In this document: positions 40,264 to 48,228 of the stretch, piece by piece
How the letters are laid out: every line of letters begins with the position of its first letter
Numbering within the stretch: position 1 is the stretch's first letter
Assembly (NCBI GenBank): GCA_963771985.1
Contig: CAVYVO010000003.1
Span: 620,001-684,000 of the forward strand
DNA: 64,000 nucleotides
Source of the DNA: Trebonia sp963771985
GTDB lineage: Bacteria; Actinomycetota; Actinomycetes; Streptosporangiales; Streptosporangiaceae
Direction of reading: 5' to 3'
The notes under the pieces: model-generated
Told to the model about the DNA's origin: nothing
The model's input: only the letters and a program-made list of their open reading frames with translations
Databases searched by the model: none
Made by a program: the position numbers and the translations under genes

Positions 40264-41493
40264 ATGTCCGCTGAATCTGATAACAGCAAGAGGCAGGGAA
40301 GTGGGGGAAGCGGGGGAAGCAGGGGGAGTAGGGAGAGCGGGGGGAGTAGGGAGAGCGGGGGAAGCGGGGAGGGCGAGGGCCAGGGGGGCGGACGCGTGTC
40401 CAGTGACCTGCTCCTGGTGGGGAGCGTGCCCGCGGCGTCGGCCGAGGAGGCGCTGCGCGCCGGCGCGGCGAACTTCGCCGGCCTCGTGTTCGCGCTTCCG
40501 GACGGCGAAACGGGTCCGCGCTCGTCCTGGGTGGGCTACGAGCGGGAGACCCTCGTCCGGCCCAACCCGGCCATCGAGACCGTCAGGGAGACCGAGTCGC
40601 CGACCGGGATCCCGCGGCACATGTACGAGACGCCGGTCTTCCGGGTCAGGCCCGGCACCAGCCAGGTGCGCTGGGATTCCTGGCCGCGCGTCGACGACGC
40701 CATCGCGTCCTATCAGGTCTTCCGGAAGCTGCGCGACGAAGGGGTCATCCCCGCGGGCCTGCGGTTCCAGGTCGGCCTGCCGTTCCCGGTCAGCGCCCTG
40801 AACGGGCTGCGCGCCGACTTCGCGGCCGACTACCCGGTCGCGGCGCCCGGCTACGCGGACCTGGTGGCGCGCGAGGCCGTCCGCCTCACGGCCGCCATCC
40901 CGCCGCAGGACCTGGCGATCCAGTGGGACATCGCCTACGAGACCCTCGACATCGAGGGCGTCCTGTCCTGGACCGGCGATGCCGGCGATGCCGGCGATGC
41001 CGGCGATGCCGGCGATGCCGGCGATGGCGTCGCGGCGTGGGACCGGTTCGCCGCCGCCGTCGGCCAGCTGCCCCGGCTCATTCCCGGCGAGGTCCTGGTC
41101 GGGTATCACCTGTGCTACGGCACGTTCCCCGAGTGGCCGATGTACGAGGCGCGGGACATGAGCGTGCTCGTCCGGATGGCCAATTACGCCGTCGCGAACT
41201 CCGGGCGGACCACCGACTGGGTGCACATGGCGGGCCCGCGCTATCTGCGCAGCGAGGACGAGCGGTTCTTCCGGCCGCTGACCGGCCTGCAGACCGGGGA
41301 CGCCCGCGTCTTCCTCGGCATCGTGCTGCCGCTGGACGGCGAGCCCGGCCTGCGGCGCCGCGAGGCGACCGCGCGGAAGTTCCTGCCGGACTTCGGCGTC
41401 GCGCTGTACTGCGGCTTCCGCGTCCAGCCCGGCAGCACTCCCGAGCAGGCGATCCGCGAGCACCGCGACGTCGTGCGCGCCGTCCGCCGATGA
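40264..41493 (+). CDS. MetE/UROD-fold protein with low-complexity insertions
   Basis: A 409-residue TIM-barrel protein. The first 45 residues are a glycine/serine-rich tract (with the rare-codon repeat, DNSKRQGSG) that is unlikely to fold. The barrel then starts with LLLVGSVPAASAEEALRAGA and LPDGETGPRSSWVGY. Zinc-site-like residues lie in GYHLCYG and LYCGF, parallel to LHTCYG and ADCGF in the MetE-like protein at 20741. A loop holds five GDA repeats from a 9-bp tandem array. Substrate unknown. It starts 25 bases after the KdpD-like gene. Confidence 0.7.
   Translation: MSAESDNSKRQGSGGSGGSRGSRESGGSRESGGSGEGEGQGGGRVSSDLLLVGSVPAASAEEALRAGAANFAGLVFALPDGETGPRSSWVGYERETLVRPNPAIETVRETESPTGIPRHMYETPVFRVRPGTSQVRWDSWPRVDDAIASYQVFRKLRDEGVIPAGLRFQVGLPFPVSALNGLRADFAADYPVAAPGYADLVAREAVRLTAAIPPQDLAIQWDIAYETLDIEGVLSWTGDAGDAGDAGDAGDAGDGVAAWDRFAAAVGQLPRLIPGEVLVGYHLCYGTFPEWPMYEARDMSVLVRMANYAVANSGRTTDWVHMAGPRYLRSEDERFFRPLTGLQTGDARVFLGIVLPLDGEPGLRRREATARKFLPDFGVALYCGFRVQPGSTPEQAIREHRDVVRAVRR
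40279..40299 (+). repeat. Copy 4 of the ATAACAGCAAGA repeat, at the start of the MetE-like gene
   Basis: GATAACAGCAAGAGGCAGGG is present, here read in a different frame (DNSKRQG) from copies 1-3. It lies just after the start codon and is followed by a purine-rich low-complexity tract. The different frame shows that the DNA and not the encoded peptide is shared. Confidence 0.55.
40288..40390 (+). repeat. Purine-rich GGGGGAAGC-type low-complexity tract
   Basis: About 100 bases almost wholly A and G on the coding strand, made of imperfect 9-base units such as GGGGGAAGC and GGGAGAGCG. It encodes GSGGSGGSRGSRESGGSRES. Such tracts can form triplex or G-quadruplex DNA and expand by slippage. Confidence 0.7.
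40972..41025 (+). repeat. 9-bp tandem repeat (GCCGGCGAT), about six units
   Basis: Five exact GCCGGCGAT units (40981-41025) plus one ACCGGCGAT before them. They encode Gly-Asp-Ala repeated in a surface loop of the MetE-like protein. It is a typical variable-number tandem repeat; unit number probably differs between strains and keeps the frame. Confidence 0.85.
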
Positions 41494-41547
41494 CTCCGGC
41501 ACTCCGCCGTCGTCTCAACTGAGAAACCGAGACCAAGGAGAGCGCAC

Positions 41548-42309
41548 ATGACTCGACCGAACGGGGCGCCGTGCTGGATCGACCTGCTGACGTCCGACAT
41601 GGCACGGGCCCGGGAGTTCTACACCGGGCTGTTCGGCTGGACCGCGGGGGAGGCCGCCGAACAGTTCGGCGGTTACTTCATGTTCATGCGCGACGGCGTG
41701 CCCGTCGCCGGGTGCATGCCGAAGGTAGCGGGCGTGCCCGGCATGGCGGGGCCCGACCAGTGGGGCGTGTACCTGTCGTCACCGGACGCCAAGACCACCG
41801 TCGACAAGGCGCTCGCGCACGGGGCGACGCTCCGCGAGGGGCCGATGGACATCGCCGACCTCGGGACCGAGGCCATCCTGGACGATCCCGGCGGCGCGCG
41901 GATCGGCCTGTGGCAGGCCAAGTCCTTCCCCGGGAACACGGTGTTCGGCGAGTCCGGCACCCCGGCGTACTTCGAGCTGACCACCCGCGGCTACGAGGCG
42001 GCCGTCGGGTTCTACCGTGACGTGTTCGGCTGGGACCCGTACGTGGCGAGCGACACGCCGGAGTTCCGCCTCACCGCCCTGCGCGAGGGCGAGGAGACGA
42101 TCGCCGGGATCATGGACGCGGCCGGCTTCCTTCCCGAGGGCCAGCCCGGCAGCTGGCTGTTCTACGTCAAGGTGGCCGACACCGACGCCGCCCTCGCCGC
42201 GGTGACCGAGCTCGGCGGGACCGTGACCCAGCCGGCGATGGACACGCCCTACGGGCGGCTGGCGGGCGCCAGCGACCCGACCGGGGCGATGTTCAAGCTC
42301 GTCAGCTGA
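41548..42309 (+). CDS. VOC family (glyoxalase-like) protein
   Basis: A 253-residue protein made of two VOC (vicinal oxygen chelate) domains: NGAPCWIDLLTSDMARAREFY then YLSSPDAKTTVDKALAHGA, and PAYFELTTRGYEAAVGFYRDV then YVKVADTDAALAAVTELGG. It resembles hydroxylase-type two-domain VOC proteins of Streptomyces. No catalytic identity can be assigned. A GGAG site precedes the ATG. A hairpin with a T-rich tail follows the gene. Confidence 0.88.
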   Translation: MTRPNGAPCWIDLLTSDMARAREFYTGLFGWTAGEAAEQFGGYFMFMRDGVPVAGCMPKVAGVPGMAGPDQWGVYLSSPDAKTTVDKALAHGATLREGPMDIADLGTEAILDDPGGARIGLWQAKSFPGNTVFGESGTPAYFELTTRGYEAAVGFYRDVFGWDPYVASDTPEFRLTALREGEETIAGIMDAAGFLPEGQPGSWLFYVKVADTDAALAAVTELGGTVTQPAMDTPYGRLAGASDPTGAMFKLVS

Positions 42310-42348
42310 CCTCACGGGGGACAGCCGTCGCTGCCGGGGAAACAGTCA

Positions 42349-42374
42349 GCCGCTTCCGTTCGGGATAACGGCTT
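42349..42374. terminator. Hairpin between convergent genes
   Basis: AGCCG and CGGCT pair around CTTCCGTTCGGGATAA, with a second inner CCGTT/AACGG pairing as an alternative. TTTAATTA follows on the + strand. The hairpin lies between the VOC stop and the stop of the convergent gene, so it may terminate both. It also contains a CCGTTCGGGATAAC motif (42356-42369). Confidence 0.55.
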
Positions 42375-43591
42375 TAATTAGCCGCCGTGATGCCGGAGTA
42401 ATCGGCTACCACCCGCAGCCCGGACCCGCCGCGCGGCGGGACGTACGTGGCGAACTGCTCCAGGTAGCCGAGGCCGGCCGCCGACAGGGCCTGGCCGGAG
42501 GAGTAGAAGCCGGGGACGGACAGGTGCATGACCTCTCCTTGCGGCGGGGTCAGGGTCAGCTCGGCGGCGTCGGTGTAGAACAGCAGCGCGCCGCCGTCGG
42601 CCGTGGCCAGCCCGAACACCTGCCCGCCCGCGGCGGGCGCGTGCTGGTCGGTGACGGACGCCGAGGGGACCTTGCCGCGCCAGAACGCCTGGTCGAGGCG
42701 GTCGGCGAGGTTGCCCGGATCGCCGACCGGGCCGGTACCGTCCAGGGACGCGGCGGTGAGCTGGCCGATCTTCGCGGGCGAGACCGCGAGCGACGTCGCG
42801 CCGGCGCTCACCGGCGTGGCGAGGCCGTCCGTGCCGAGCGCCACCTGCGGGGCGCTCGCGCCCGGCAGCAGGTACGGCTCGATCGCGTTCTTCCACGGGG
42901 CGCCCGGTGCCGCCTGGGTGAACAGCAGATACTCGGTGCCGGTGATCTTCTTGGGGTTGTCCAGGTACGCGTTGGACACCTGGACGACGAACCAGCGCGG
43001 GTAGGCGGTCTGCTGGCGCGGGACGTAATACAGTGCCCGCCGCGGGCCGAACGCCGGGTACGGCGCCGCGTTCTGCGCCTGCTGCGCGCGGTACAGCCCG
43101 GCGTCGATGGCGTAGCTGCCGCCGGTCTCGACGGTCGCGAGCTCGGCGTCGCTGCGCGCCGCGTTCGCCTGGTTGTTGGCCGTCGTGTATGCGGCCAGGG
43201 CCTGCTGCGCCTGTGCCATGGTGAGCGGCGCCCGCGCGGCCGCCGTAGGCACGGGCCGGACGGGCCGGACGGGCTGCACGGACGCGGGCGGCCGGATGGC
43301 GCCTGGCGATCCGCCGCCGCCGCTGGTGAGGAGCACGGCGAAGCCGACGCAGGCGGCCGCCACGGCGATGAGGGCGGGCACCAGCCAGCGCCGCCGGGAT
43401 CGGACGGGCTGGAAATCCGTCCGGAACTCCCCTGGCTCGGCGTAGCTGTCCCGCTCGTACGTGATCGGCGAGTACAGCTCCGTATCGTAGTCGCCGTCGT
43501 AGTCGTAGTCGCCGTCATCCCCGGCTGGCGGGAAGACCGGGGCATCGTGATGGTGTTCGCCCGGCGGGATGCCGAAATCCCATTGACTCAT
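42374..43591 (-). CDS. Single-pass membrane protein with large extracytoplasmic domain
   Basis: A 405-residue protein. The N-terminal 68 residues are cytoplasmic, acidic and tyrosine-rich (DDGDYDYDGDYDTELYSP). One membrane helix follows at about 69-90 (RRRWLVPALIAVAAACVGFAVLL), then a proline-rich stalk (PVRPVRPVPT), then an extracytoplasmic domain of about 290 residues. Similar proteins are common and uncharacterised in Streptomyces relatives. The domain has a helical hairpin (QQALAAYTTANNQANAARSD) followed by a mainly beta region. No function is assigned. Confidence 0.65.
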   Translation of the reverse strand: MSQWDFGIPPGEHHHDAPVFPPAGDDGDYDYDGDYDTELYSPITYERDSYAEPGEFRTDFQPVRSRRRWLVPALIAVAAACVGFAVLLTSGGGGSPGAIRPPASVQPVRPVRPVPTAAARAPLTMAQAQQALAAYTTANNQANAARSDAELATVETGGSYAIDAGLYRAQQAQNAAPYPAFGPRRALYYVPRQQTAYPRWFVVQVSNAYLDNPKKITGTEYLLFTQAAPGAPWKNAIEPYLLPGASAPQVALGTDGLATPVSAGATSLAVSPAKIGQLTAASLDGTGPVGDPGNLADRLDQAFWRGKVPSASVTDQHAPAAGGQVFGLATADGGALLFYTDAAELTLTPPQGEVMHLSVPGFYSSGQALSAAGLGYLEQFATYVPPRGGSGLRVVADYSGITAAN

Positions 43592-43702
43592 CTAGCGCTC
43601 CCCTTCGCGCGGTCCGCGCGCGAATCACTGCCGTCGAAATGCCTCGGCCCGATGCTAACTACTACGGAATGTCCGGGCAGGCGGTTCGAGGCAGGTCCAG
43701 GG

Positions 43703-44749
43703 TCAGTACCGCATGCCCATCGCCGCGCTGACCTCCCGCAGCGTGGCGTCGCCGATCGCCCGCGCCCGCTCGCAGCCCTCGCGCAGCACCTGGCGCGCGT
43801 ACCCCGGGTCGCGGGCGAGCTCGGCCCGCCGGGCGCGGACCGGCGCGAACCGCTCGTTGACCGCCTCGGTCACCGTGGCCTTGAGCACGGCGGCGCCGCC
43901 CGCCCCGATGTCAGCGGCCACCGAGAACGGGTCACGGTCGAGGCACAGGGCCGCCAGCAGCACCAGGGAGGAGACCTCGGGCCGGCCCGCCGGGTCATAG
44001 GTGATGTCCCGCCGCGAGTCGGTTTTCGCGCCCTTGATCAGCCGGGCGGTCTCGTCGGAGCTCGCGCGCAGCGCGATCGCGTTCCCGCGGCTCTTGCTCA
44101 TCTTCCCGCCGTCGGTGCCCAGCAGCAGCGGCGCCTTGGACAACAGCGCCTCCGGCTCGGGGAAGACCGGCCCGTACCGTTCGTTGAACCGGCGGGCGAT
44201 CAGCCGGGTCAGCTCGACGTGCGGCAGCTGGTCCTGCCCGACCGGCACCAGGTTCGCCTTGCAGAACAGGATGTCGGCCGCCTGGTGCACCGGGTACGTG
44301 AACATCAGGCCGCTGACCGACGACTGCCGCGAGTGCGCGATCTCATCCTTCACGGTCGGGTTCCGCCGCAGCTCCGCCACCGTGACCAGGCTGAGGAAGG
44401 GCAGCAGCAGCTGGTTGAGAGCCGGGACGGCGCTGTGGGCGAATATTACCGAACGGGCCGGGCTGACTCCGATGGCCAGATAGTCACACACCATGCCGGC
44501 GGTGTAATCGGCGAGGTGCTCCGCGCTGTCCCGGTCGGTCAGCACCTGATAGTCGGCGACGAGCACGAACAGTTCGGCGCCCAGGTCCTGGAGCCGCACC
44601 CTGTTCTGCAGGGTGCCGAAGTAATGGCCGACGTGCAGCGGGCCGGTCGGCCGGTCCCCGGTCAGGATGCGGAACTGGCCGGCGTCCCGGGCGATCTGCT
44701 CTTCGAGTGTGTCCGACCGCCGGCGGGCGGCGGTGAGGGTCGCTGTCAT
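43703..44749 (-). CDS. trpS: Auxiliary tryptophanyl-tRNA synthetase (TrpRS1-like)
   Basis: A 348-residue class I synthetase. HIGH motif PLHVGHY (about residues 37-43) and KMSKS (216-220) are intact. It charges tRNA-Trp. Streptomycetes have an auxiliary, indolmycin-resistant TrpRS controlled by ribosome-mediated attenuation. This gene's leader has the same architecture, so I infer that it is that auxiliary enzyme and not the only TrpRS. The ATG lies 37 bases after the attenuator terminator on the minus strand, with GGAGCG upstream. Confidence 0.9.
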   Translation of the reverse strand: MTATLTAARRRSDTLEEQIARDAGQFRILTGDRPTGPLHVGHYFGTLQNRVRLQDLGAELFVLVADYQVLTDRDSAEHLADYTAGMVCDYLAIGVSPARSVIFAHSAVPALNQLLLPFLSLVTVAELRRNPTVKDEIAHSRQSSVSGLMFTYPVHQAADILFCKANLVPVGQDQLPHVELTRLIARRFNERYGPVFPEPEALLSKAPLLLGTDGGKMSKSRGNAIALRASSDETARLIKGAKTDSRRDITYDPAGRPEVSSLVLLAALCLDRDPFSVAADIGAGGAAVLKATVTEAVNERFAPVRARRAELARDPGYARQVLREGCERARAIGDATLREVSAAMGMRY

Positions 44750-44790
44750 GGGGTCGCTCCCTGGTTAGCGGGGACGACCCGGTCAGCAAA

Positions 44791-44820
44791 AGGGCCGTCC
44801 CGTTGGCAGACGGACGGCCG
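44791..44820 (-). terminator. Attenuator terminator stem of trpS
   Basis: The minus strand reads GGCCGTCC, an 11-base loop, then GGACGGCC and CTTTTGC. This is an intrinsic terminator in the leader, between leader peptide and trpS. Confidence 0.85.
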
Positions 44821-44858
44821 TTGGCTTCTTAAGCGCGCGTCGGTATCGGCGGCCGTCC

Positions 44859-44900
44859 CTAGACGGGACGCCACCAGCCGTTGCGCACGCTGCTGTGCAT
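44859..44900 (-). CDS. trpS leader peptide (13 residues, two adjacent Trp)
   Basis: The peptide is MHSSVRNGWWRPV. The Trp-Trp pair lies 4 codons before the stop, the place where a stalled ribosome would mask segment 1. It has no function other than to be translated. It ends in TAG at 44859-44861. The ribosome-binding site is weak. Confidence 0.8.
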   Translation of the reverse strand: MHSSVRNGWWRPV

Positions 44901-44999
44901 GGCTCGATGGTAACACCGGACGTTCGTCCGCACTATCTGCCGGCTTTCGCCCTCGCTCGCCGGCATGGCGTGCGGCATCATGTGCGGGTGAGGAGAATT

Positions 45000-45926
45000 A
45001 TGGGCAGCCGGATGGCTCGCGCGGCGGCCGCCATCGCGGGCGCCGTCATCCTGGCCTTGCTGGCAGCGCCGCTGAACGCGACGGCGGCGACCGCGGGCGA
45101 CTCGCCGGCGGGTTTCTGGTACGGAACCGACAGTGCCACGGTCGCGATCACCGGGCACGTGCCCTACCAGGTGCCGGTGCTCGGCGGTCCCTACGGCGGG
45201 TACATCGGGATGACCGGCAACTGGGCCAACCTCGCCGGATGTCACCGGATCGTCGTCTGGTCGGCGGCCAACGCCGCCCAGGCCAACGCCAACTACGCCG
45301 CGCGTTACGGCGTCGGCACCGGCGTCTACTGGTTCATGGGCGGCCCCGGCGTCGACCCGCGCTACAACGGCACGCAGGCCGAGGCGTACGCCTGGGGCCA
45401 GCAGCAGGCGGCGCGGACCCTGTATGACATCTCTCACCTGCGCGTGACATATCCGGTGGTCTTCATGGACGTCGAGATCCCGGGGAACGCCCCGGCCTAC
45501 ACCCCGGCCCCGGACAACGGCTGGAACACCGTCTACACGTCGGCGTGCAGCGGCGTGGCGCGAAGCTACTACATCCCGGCGGCCGTCGACCGGGCCGACA
45601 TCAGCGGGTTCGCCGCGTACCTGACCAGCCACTCCCGCTACAAGACGGGCGTGTACTCGGCGCCGGACATCTGGGCGTCGATCTTCGGCACCGGGACGGT
45701 CGCGTCGATACCGAACACGTATGAATGGACCTACGAGCCCTTCACCAGCAGCCTGGCGCACCGGCCGGCCGGATGGTGCCTGGCGGGGACCGCGACCTGC
45801 GCGCGGTTCTTCGGCGGCCAGACCAGCGCGTCGAAGTACGCGCTGATGTGGCAGTGGTCCGGCGGCGGCGGAAGCCACAACGGGTACGGCGACTTCGACC
45901 AGATCGACGCGAGCAGGACTCCGTAG
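45000..45926 (+). CDS. Secreted protein of a glycoside-hydrolase-like (TIM-barrel) family
   Basis: A 308-residue protein with an N-terminal signal (MARAAAAIAGAVILALLAAPLNATAA). The mature part begins with AGFWYGTDSATVAITG and has TYPVVFMDVEIPG followed by SACSGVARSYYIPAAVDRADISG and an ALMWQWSGGGG ending. This resembles the DUF1906/GH25-like fold of secreted actinobacterial proteins, where a DxE pair near FMDVEI could be catalytic. A Cys pair (ACSG and WCLAGTATC) may form disulfides. GAGGAGAATT directly precedes the ATG. It is divergent from the trpS leader. Confidence 0.7.
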   Translation: MGSRMARAAAAIAGAVILALLAAPLNATAATAGDSPAGFWYGTDSATVAITGHVPYQVPVLGGPYGGYIGMTGNWANLAGCHRIVVWSAANAAQANANYAARYGVGTGVYWFMGGPGVDPRYNGTQAEAYAWGQQQAARTLYDISHLRVTYPVVFMDVEIPGNAPAYTPAPDNGWNTVYTSACSGVARSYYIPAAVDRADISGFAAYLTSHSRYKTGVYSAPDIWASIFGTGTVASIPNTYEWTYEPFTSSLAHRPAGWCLAGTATCARFFGGQTSASKYALMWQWSGGGGSHNGYGDFDQIDASRTP

Positions 45927-45929
45927 CCG

Positions 45930-46562
45930 TCAGGGCTGGGCGGCGGCCGGCTGGGTGAACAGGCCGCGGGCGATGAAGTCCAGGTTGGCCGCGGTGCGGC
46001 GCCGGACGTTCTGCGGGCTGTAGGGGTCGCCGATGTGCCGCTCGATGACGGGTTCCAGCAACAGCGGGCCGAGGATCACCGACAGTACCTGGAACGGGCG
46101 CCACTGCGGGTCAGAACCCGGCCGCAGGCCGCCTGCCTGCTCCAGCCGGTTCAGTCCGCGTTCGGTGGCCGCGACCAGGTCATCGAAGATCGCCAGGCTT
46201 GCCGGGGTGCCGTCGTCCAGGGCGCGGCGCAGGTACTGGCGGAGCTGCGGGCTGGCGCCGAGCACGTCGGCGAAGGCGCTGGCCATCTCGGCGGCGAGGG
46301 TGTCGGCGGGCAGGCTGCCGGGGATGGCGGCGAAGCGGTCCGTGAAGGTTCTCAGCACCGACTGGTCAACCGCTTCGCGGAGGCGTTCCTTGCTGCCGAA
46401 GTGATGCACGACCAGCCCCGCGGACACGCCGGCGGCGTCGGCGATGGTCCGCAGCGGAACCGCGAACCCGGCCGAGCCGAACAGGGCGAGGGCCGCCTCG
46501 CGGATCCTCGCCCTGGTGCCGAGATCGGACTGCTGCACGGTCGGGGACGGTGTCTCATTCAC
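45930..46562 (-). CDS. TetR family transcriptional regulator
   Basis: A 210-residue regulator. The HTH is at about residues 15-60 (RIREAALALFGSAGFAVPLR, then ADAAGVSAGLVVHHFGSKERLREAV). The C-terminal ligand domain is variable. It overlaps the MFS exporter gene by 8 bases on the same strand, so the two form one operon. The tandem palindromes upstream of the MFS gene are the likely operators. Confidence 0.88.
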   Translation of the reverse strand: MNETPSPTVQQSDLGTRARIREAALALFGSAGFAVPLRTIADAAGVSAGLVVHHFGSKERLREAVDQSVLRTFTDRFAAIPGSLPADTLAAEMASAFADVLGASPQLRQYLRRALDDGTPASLAIFDDLVAATERGLNRLEQAGGLRPGSDPQWRPFQVLSVILGPLLLEPVIERHIGDPYSPQNVRRRTAANLDFIARGLFTQPAAAQP

Positions 46563-48087
46563 AGGTGCTGAGAGTACTGCGGACCGGCACGGCCGGCAGG
46601 ATGAGGGCGAGCGCCAGGAGGGCCACCGCGAACGGGATGGCCCACACGTAGACGACGCTGACCGATTGCCCGAAGGCGCTGACGACGATCGCGCGGGCGC
46701 TGCCGGACAGCGGGATGATCCCGGCGACGATGCCCCGGTACAGCTGGGCCGCCAGACCGCCCGCGGCGTGCCCGGGCAGCATGGCGGCGATGCGCGCGGA
46801 GAACCTGCGCAGCATGAGCGTGCTGAACAGCGCGGTGCCCGCCGCGCCGCCGAGCGAGCGGAACAGCAGGGTGGCCGCCGTGGCCGTGCCCACGTCCCGG
46901 TAGGGCACCGCGTTCTGCACGATGATCACCATCAGCTGCAGCTGGCAGCCGACGCCCAGGCCGAGTGCCACGGTCGCGGCGAGGATCACCCACATGGGCG
47001 TGGCCGGGCGCAGCGAGGTCAGCGGCAGGAAACCCGCGATCAGCAGCAACGCCCCGATGATCGGGTACTGCCGGTACCGCCCGGTGGCGGACATCCGGAT
47101 CGCGCAGTACACGCCGGTGACGACGGCGGCCAGCATGGTCGGGGTGAGCAGCGCCCCGGATACCGTCGCGCTGCGGCCCTGCACGACCTGGAAGAACTGC
47201 GGCAGGAACACCACCGTGCCGAACAGGGCGACGCCTAGCAGGAACGATGACGGGATCGCGACCCGGAAGACGGGGACGCGCCACAGTCCCGGCGGGATCA
47301 CGGGGCTGGCGGTACGCGTCTCCCACCACGCGAACGCGGCCGCCGCCGCGGCGGCGGCGGCGATGAGCGACACGATCAGCGCGGATCCCCAGGGGTCGGT
47401 GACGCCGCCCCAGTCGGCCACCAGCAGCGCGCACGTGACCGAGCCCGCGAGCAGCACGGCCCCGGCCCAGTCCAGCGGCTCGCGGACGCGCTCGCGCCGC
47501 ACCTGGAACCACCTCGCCACGATGGCCAGCCCCGCCAGGGCGAGCGGCGCGTTGATGTAGAACACCCAGCGCCAGCCGATCGTCCCGCAGAACACACCGC
47601 CGAGCAGCGGCCCGCCGATGCTGCCGGCCGCGAAGACCGCTCCGGTGTATCCCTGGGCCCGGCCCCGCTCGGACGGCGGCAGCAGGTCGGCGACCGCCGC
47701 GGTGGTCAGGTTCATCAGGCCGCCGCCGCCGAGCCCCTGCGCGGCGCGGCAGGCGATCAGCTGCGCCATCGACTGCGCGGCGCCCGCCAGCGCCGACGCG
47801 GCGACGAACACCAGGACCGCCACCACGAGCAGCGGCTTGCGGCCGTAGATGTCGCCGAGCTTCCCGTACAGCGGGGCCGACAAGCCGACGCCGAGCAGGT
47901 ACGCGTTGACCACCCAGGCGATCTGGCCGAGGCCGCCGAGATCGGCCGCGATGGACGGCAGGGCGGTGGCGACGATGGTCTGGTCCAGTACCGGCAGGAC
48001 CATGATGAGCGCCAGCCCGGCGATGGTCAGCCCGGTCCGGCTCTGGATATCCGGTGGCCTGGCGGTCGGGTGTGATGCGGTGCGCAT
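46555..48087 (-). CDS. MFS drug exporter, DHA2 (14-helix) family
   Basis: A 510-residue transporter with about 14 helices. Motifs include VLDQTIVATALPSIAADLGG, GKLGDIYGRKPLL (motif A) and a second half starting near LDWAGAVLLAGSVTCAL. The family exports drugs, dyes or antibiotics using the proton gradient. ATG 48087 was chosen because GAGGTGAT lies upstream; an earlier in-frame start at 48132 lies within the operator region. TetR is encoded next. Confidence 0.9.
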   Translation of the reverse strand: MRTASHPTARPPDIQSRTGLTIAGLALIMVLPVLDQTIVATALPSIAADLGGLGQIAWVVNAYLLGVGLSAPLYGKLGDIYGRKPLLVVAVLVFVAASALAGAAQSMAQLIACRAAQGLGGGGLMNLTTAAVADLLPPSERGRAQGYTGAVFAAGSIGGPLLGGVFCGTIGWRWVFYINAPLALAGLAIVARWFQVRRERVREPLDWAGAVLLAGSVTCALLVADWGGVTDPWGSALIVSLIAAAAAAAAAFAWWETRTASPVIPPGLWRVPVFRVAIPSSFLLGVALFGTVVFLPQFFQVVQGRSATVSGALLTPTMLAAVVTGVYCAIRMSATGRYRQYPIIGALLLIAGFLPLTSLRPATPMWVILAATVALGLGVGCQLQLMVIIVQNAVPYRDVGTATAATLLFRSLGGAAGTALFSTLMLRRFSARIAAMLPGHAAGGLAAQLYRGIVAGIIPLSGSARAIVVSAFGQSVSVVYVWAIPFAVALLALALILPAVPVRSTLSTCE

Positions 48088-48125
48088 TCGGATCACCTCG
48101 ATCTGTACTCTCCGTCCGTGACTTG

Positions 48126-48159
48126 TAAACATATGTTCAATTTACTAAACATCTGTTTA
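48126..48159. promoter_or_regulatory. Tandem TetR-type operators
   Basis: TAAACATATGTTCA (48126-48139) and TAAACATCTGTTTA (48146-48159) are two near-identical palindromes, 20 bases centre to centre (two helical turns). They lie between the MFS-tetR operon and the divergent aldo/keto reductase gene, in AT-rich DNA. The TetR protein encoded by the operon is the likely ligand, binding as two dimers. Confidence 0.7.
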
Positions 48160-48228
48160 GGACGCGAGAGGGGTCTCGGGTGCCGGCACGGGGGCCTGGC
48201 CGTCGCGGGGGCGTGAAAAGCTAGCTTC

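Larger units (their letters stand above)
44786..44900 (-). promoter_or_regulatory. Tryptophan attenuator of trpS
   Basis: On the minus strand a short leader peptide with two adjacent Trp codons is followed by four complementary segments. CGTCCC inside the leader pairs with GGGACG right after its stop (1:2). GGACGGCC (44851-44858) can instead pair with GGCCGTCC at 44812-44819 (2:3, antiterminator). GGCCGTCC can also pair with GGACGGCC at 44793-44800 (3:4), a terminator with a CTTTT tail. Low charged tRNA-Trp would stall the ribosome and favour 2:3, switching trpS on. Confidence 0.85.

Noticed and set aside
40972..41025. A CRISPR array
   Set aside because: The units are 9 bases with no spacers, so it is a simple coding tandem repeat.
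42524..45427. A 967-codon open frame on the plus strand
   Set aside because: It is antisense to the membrane protein and trpS genes, and its composition is not protein-like.
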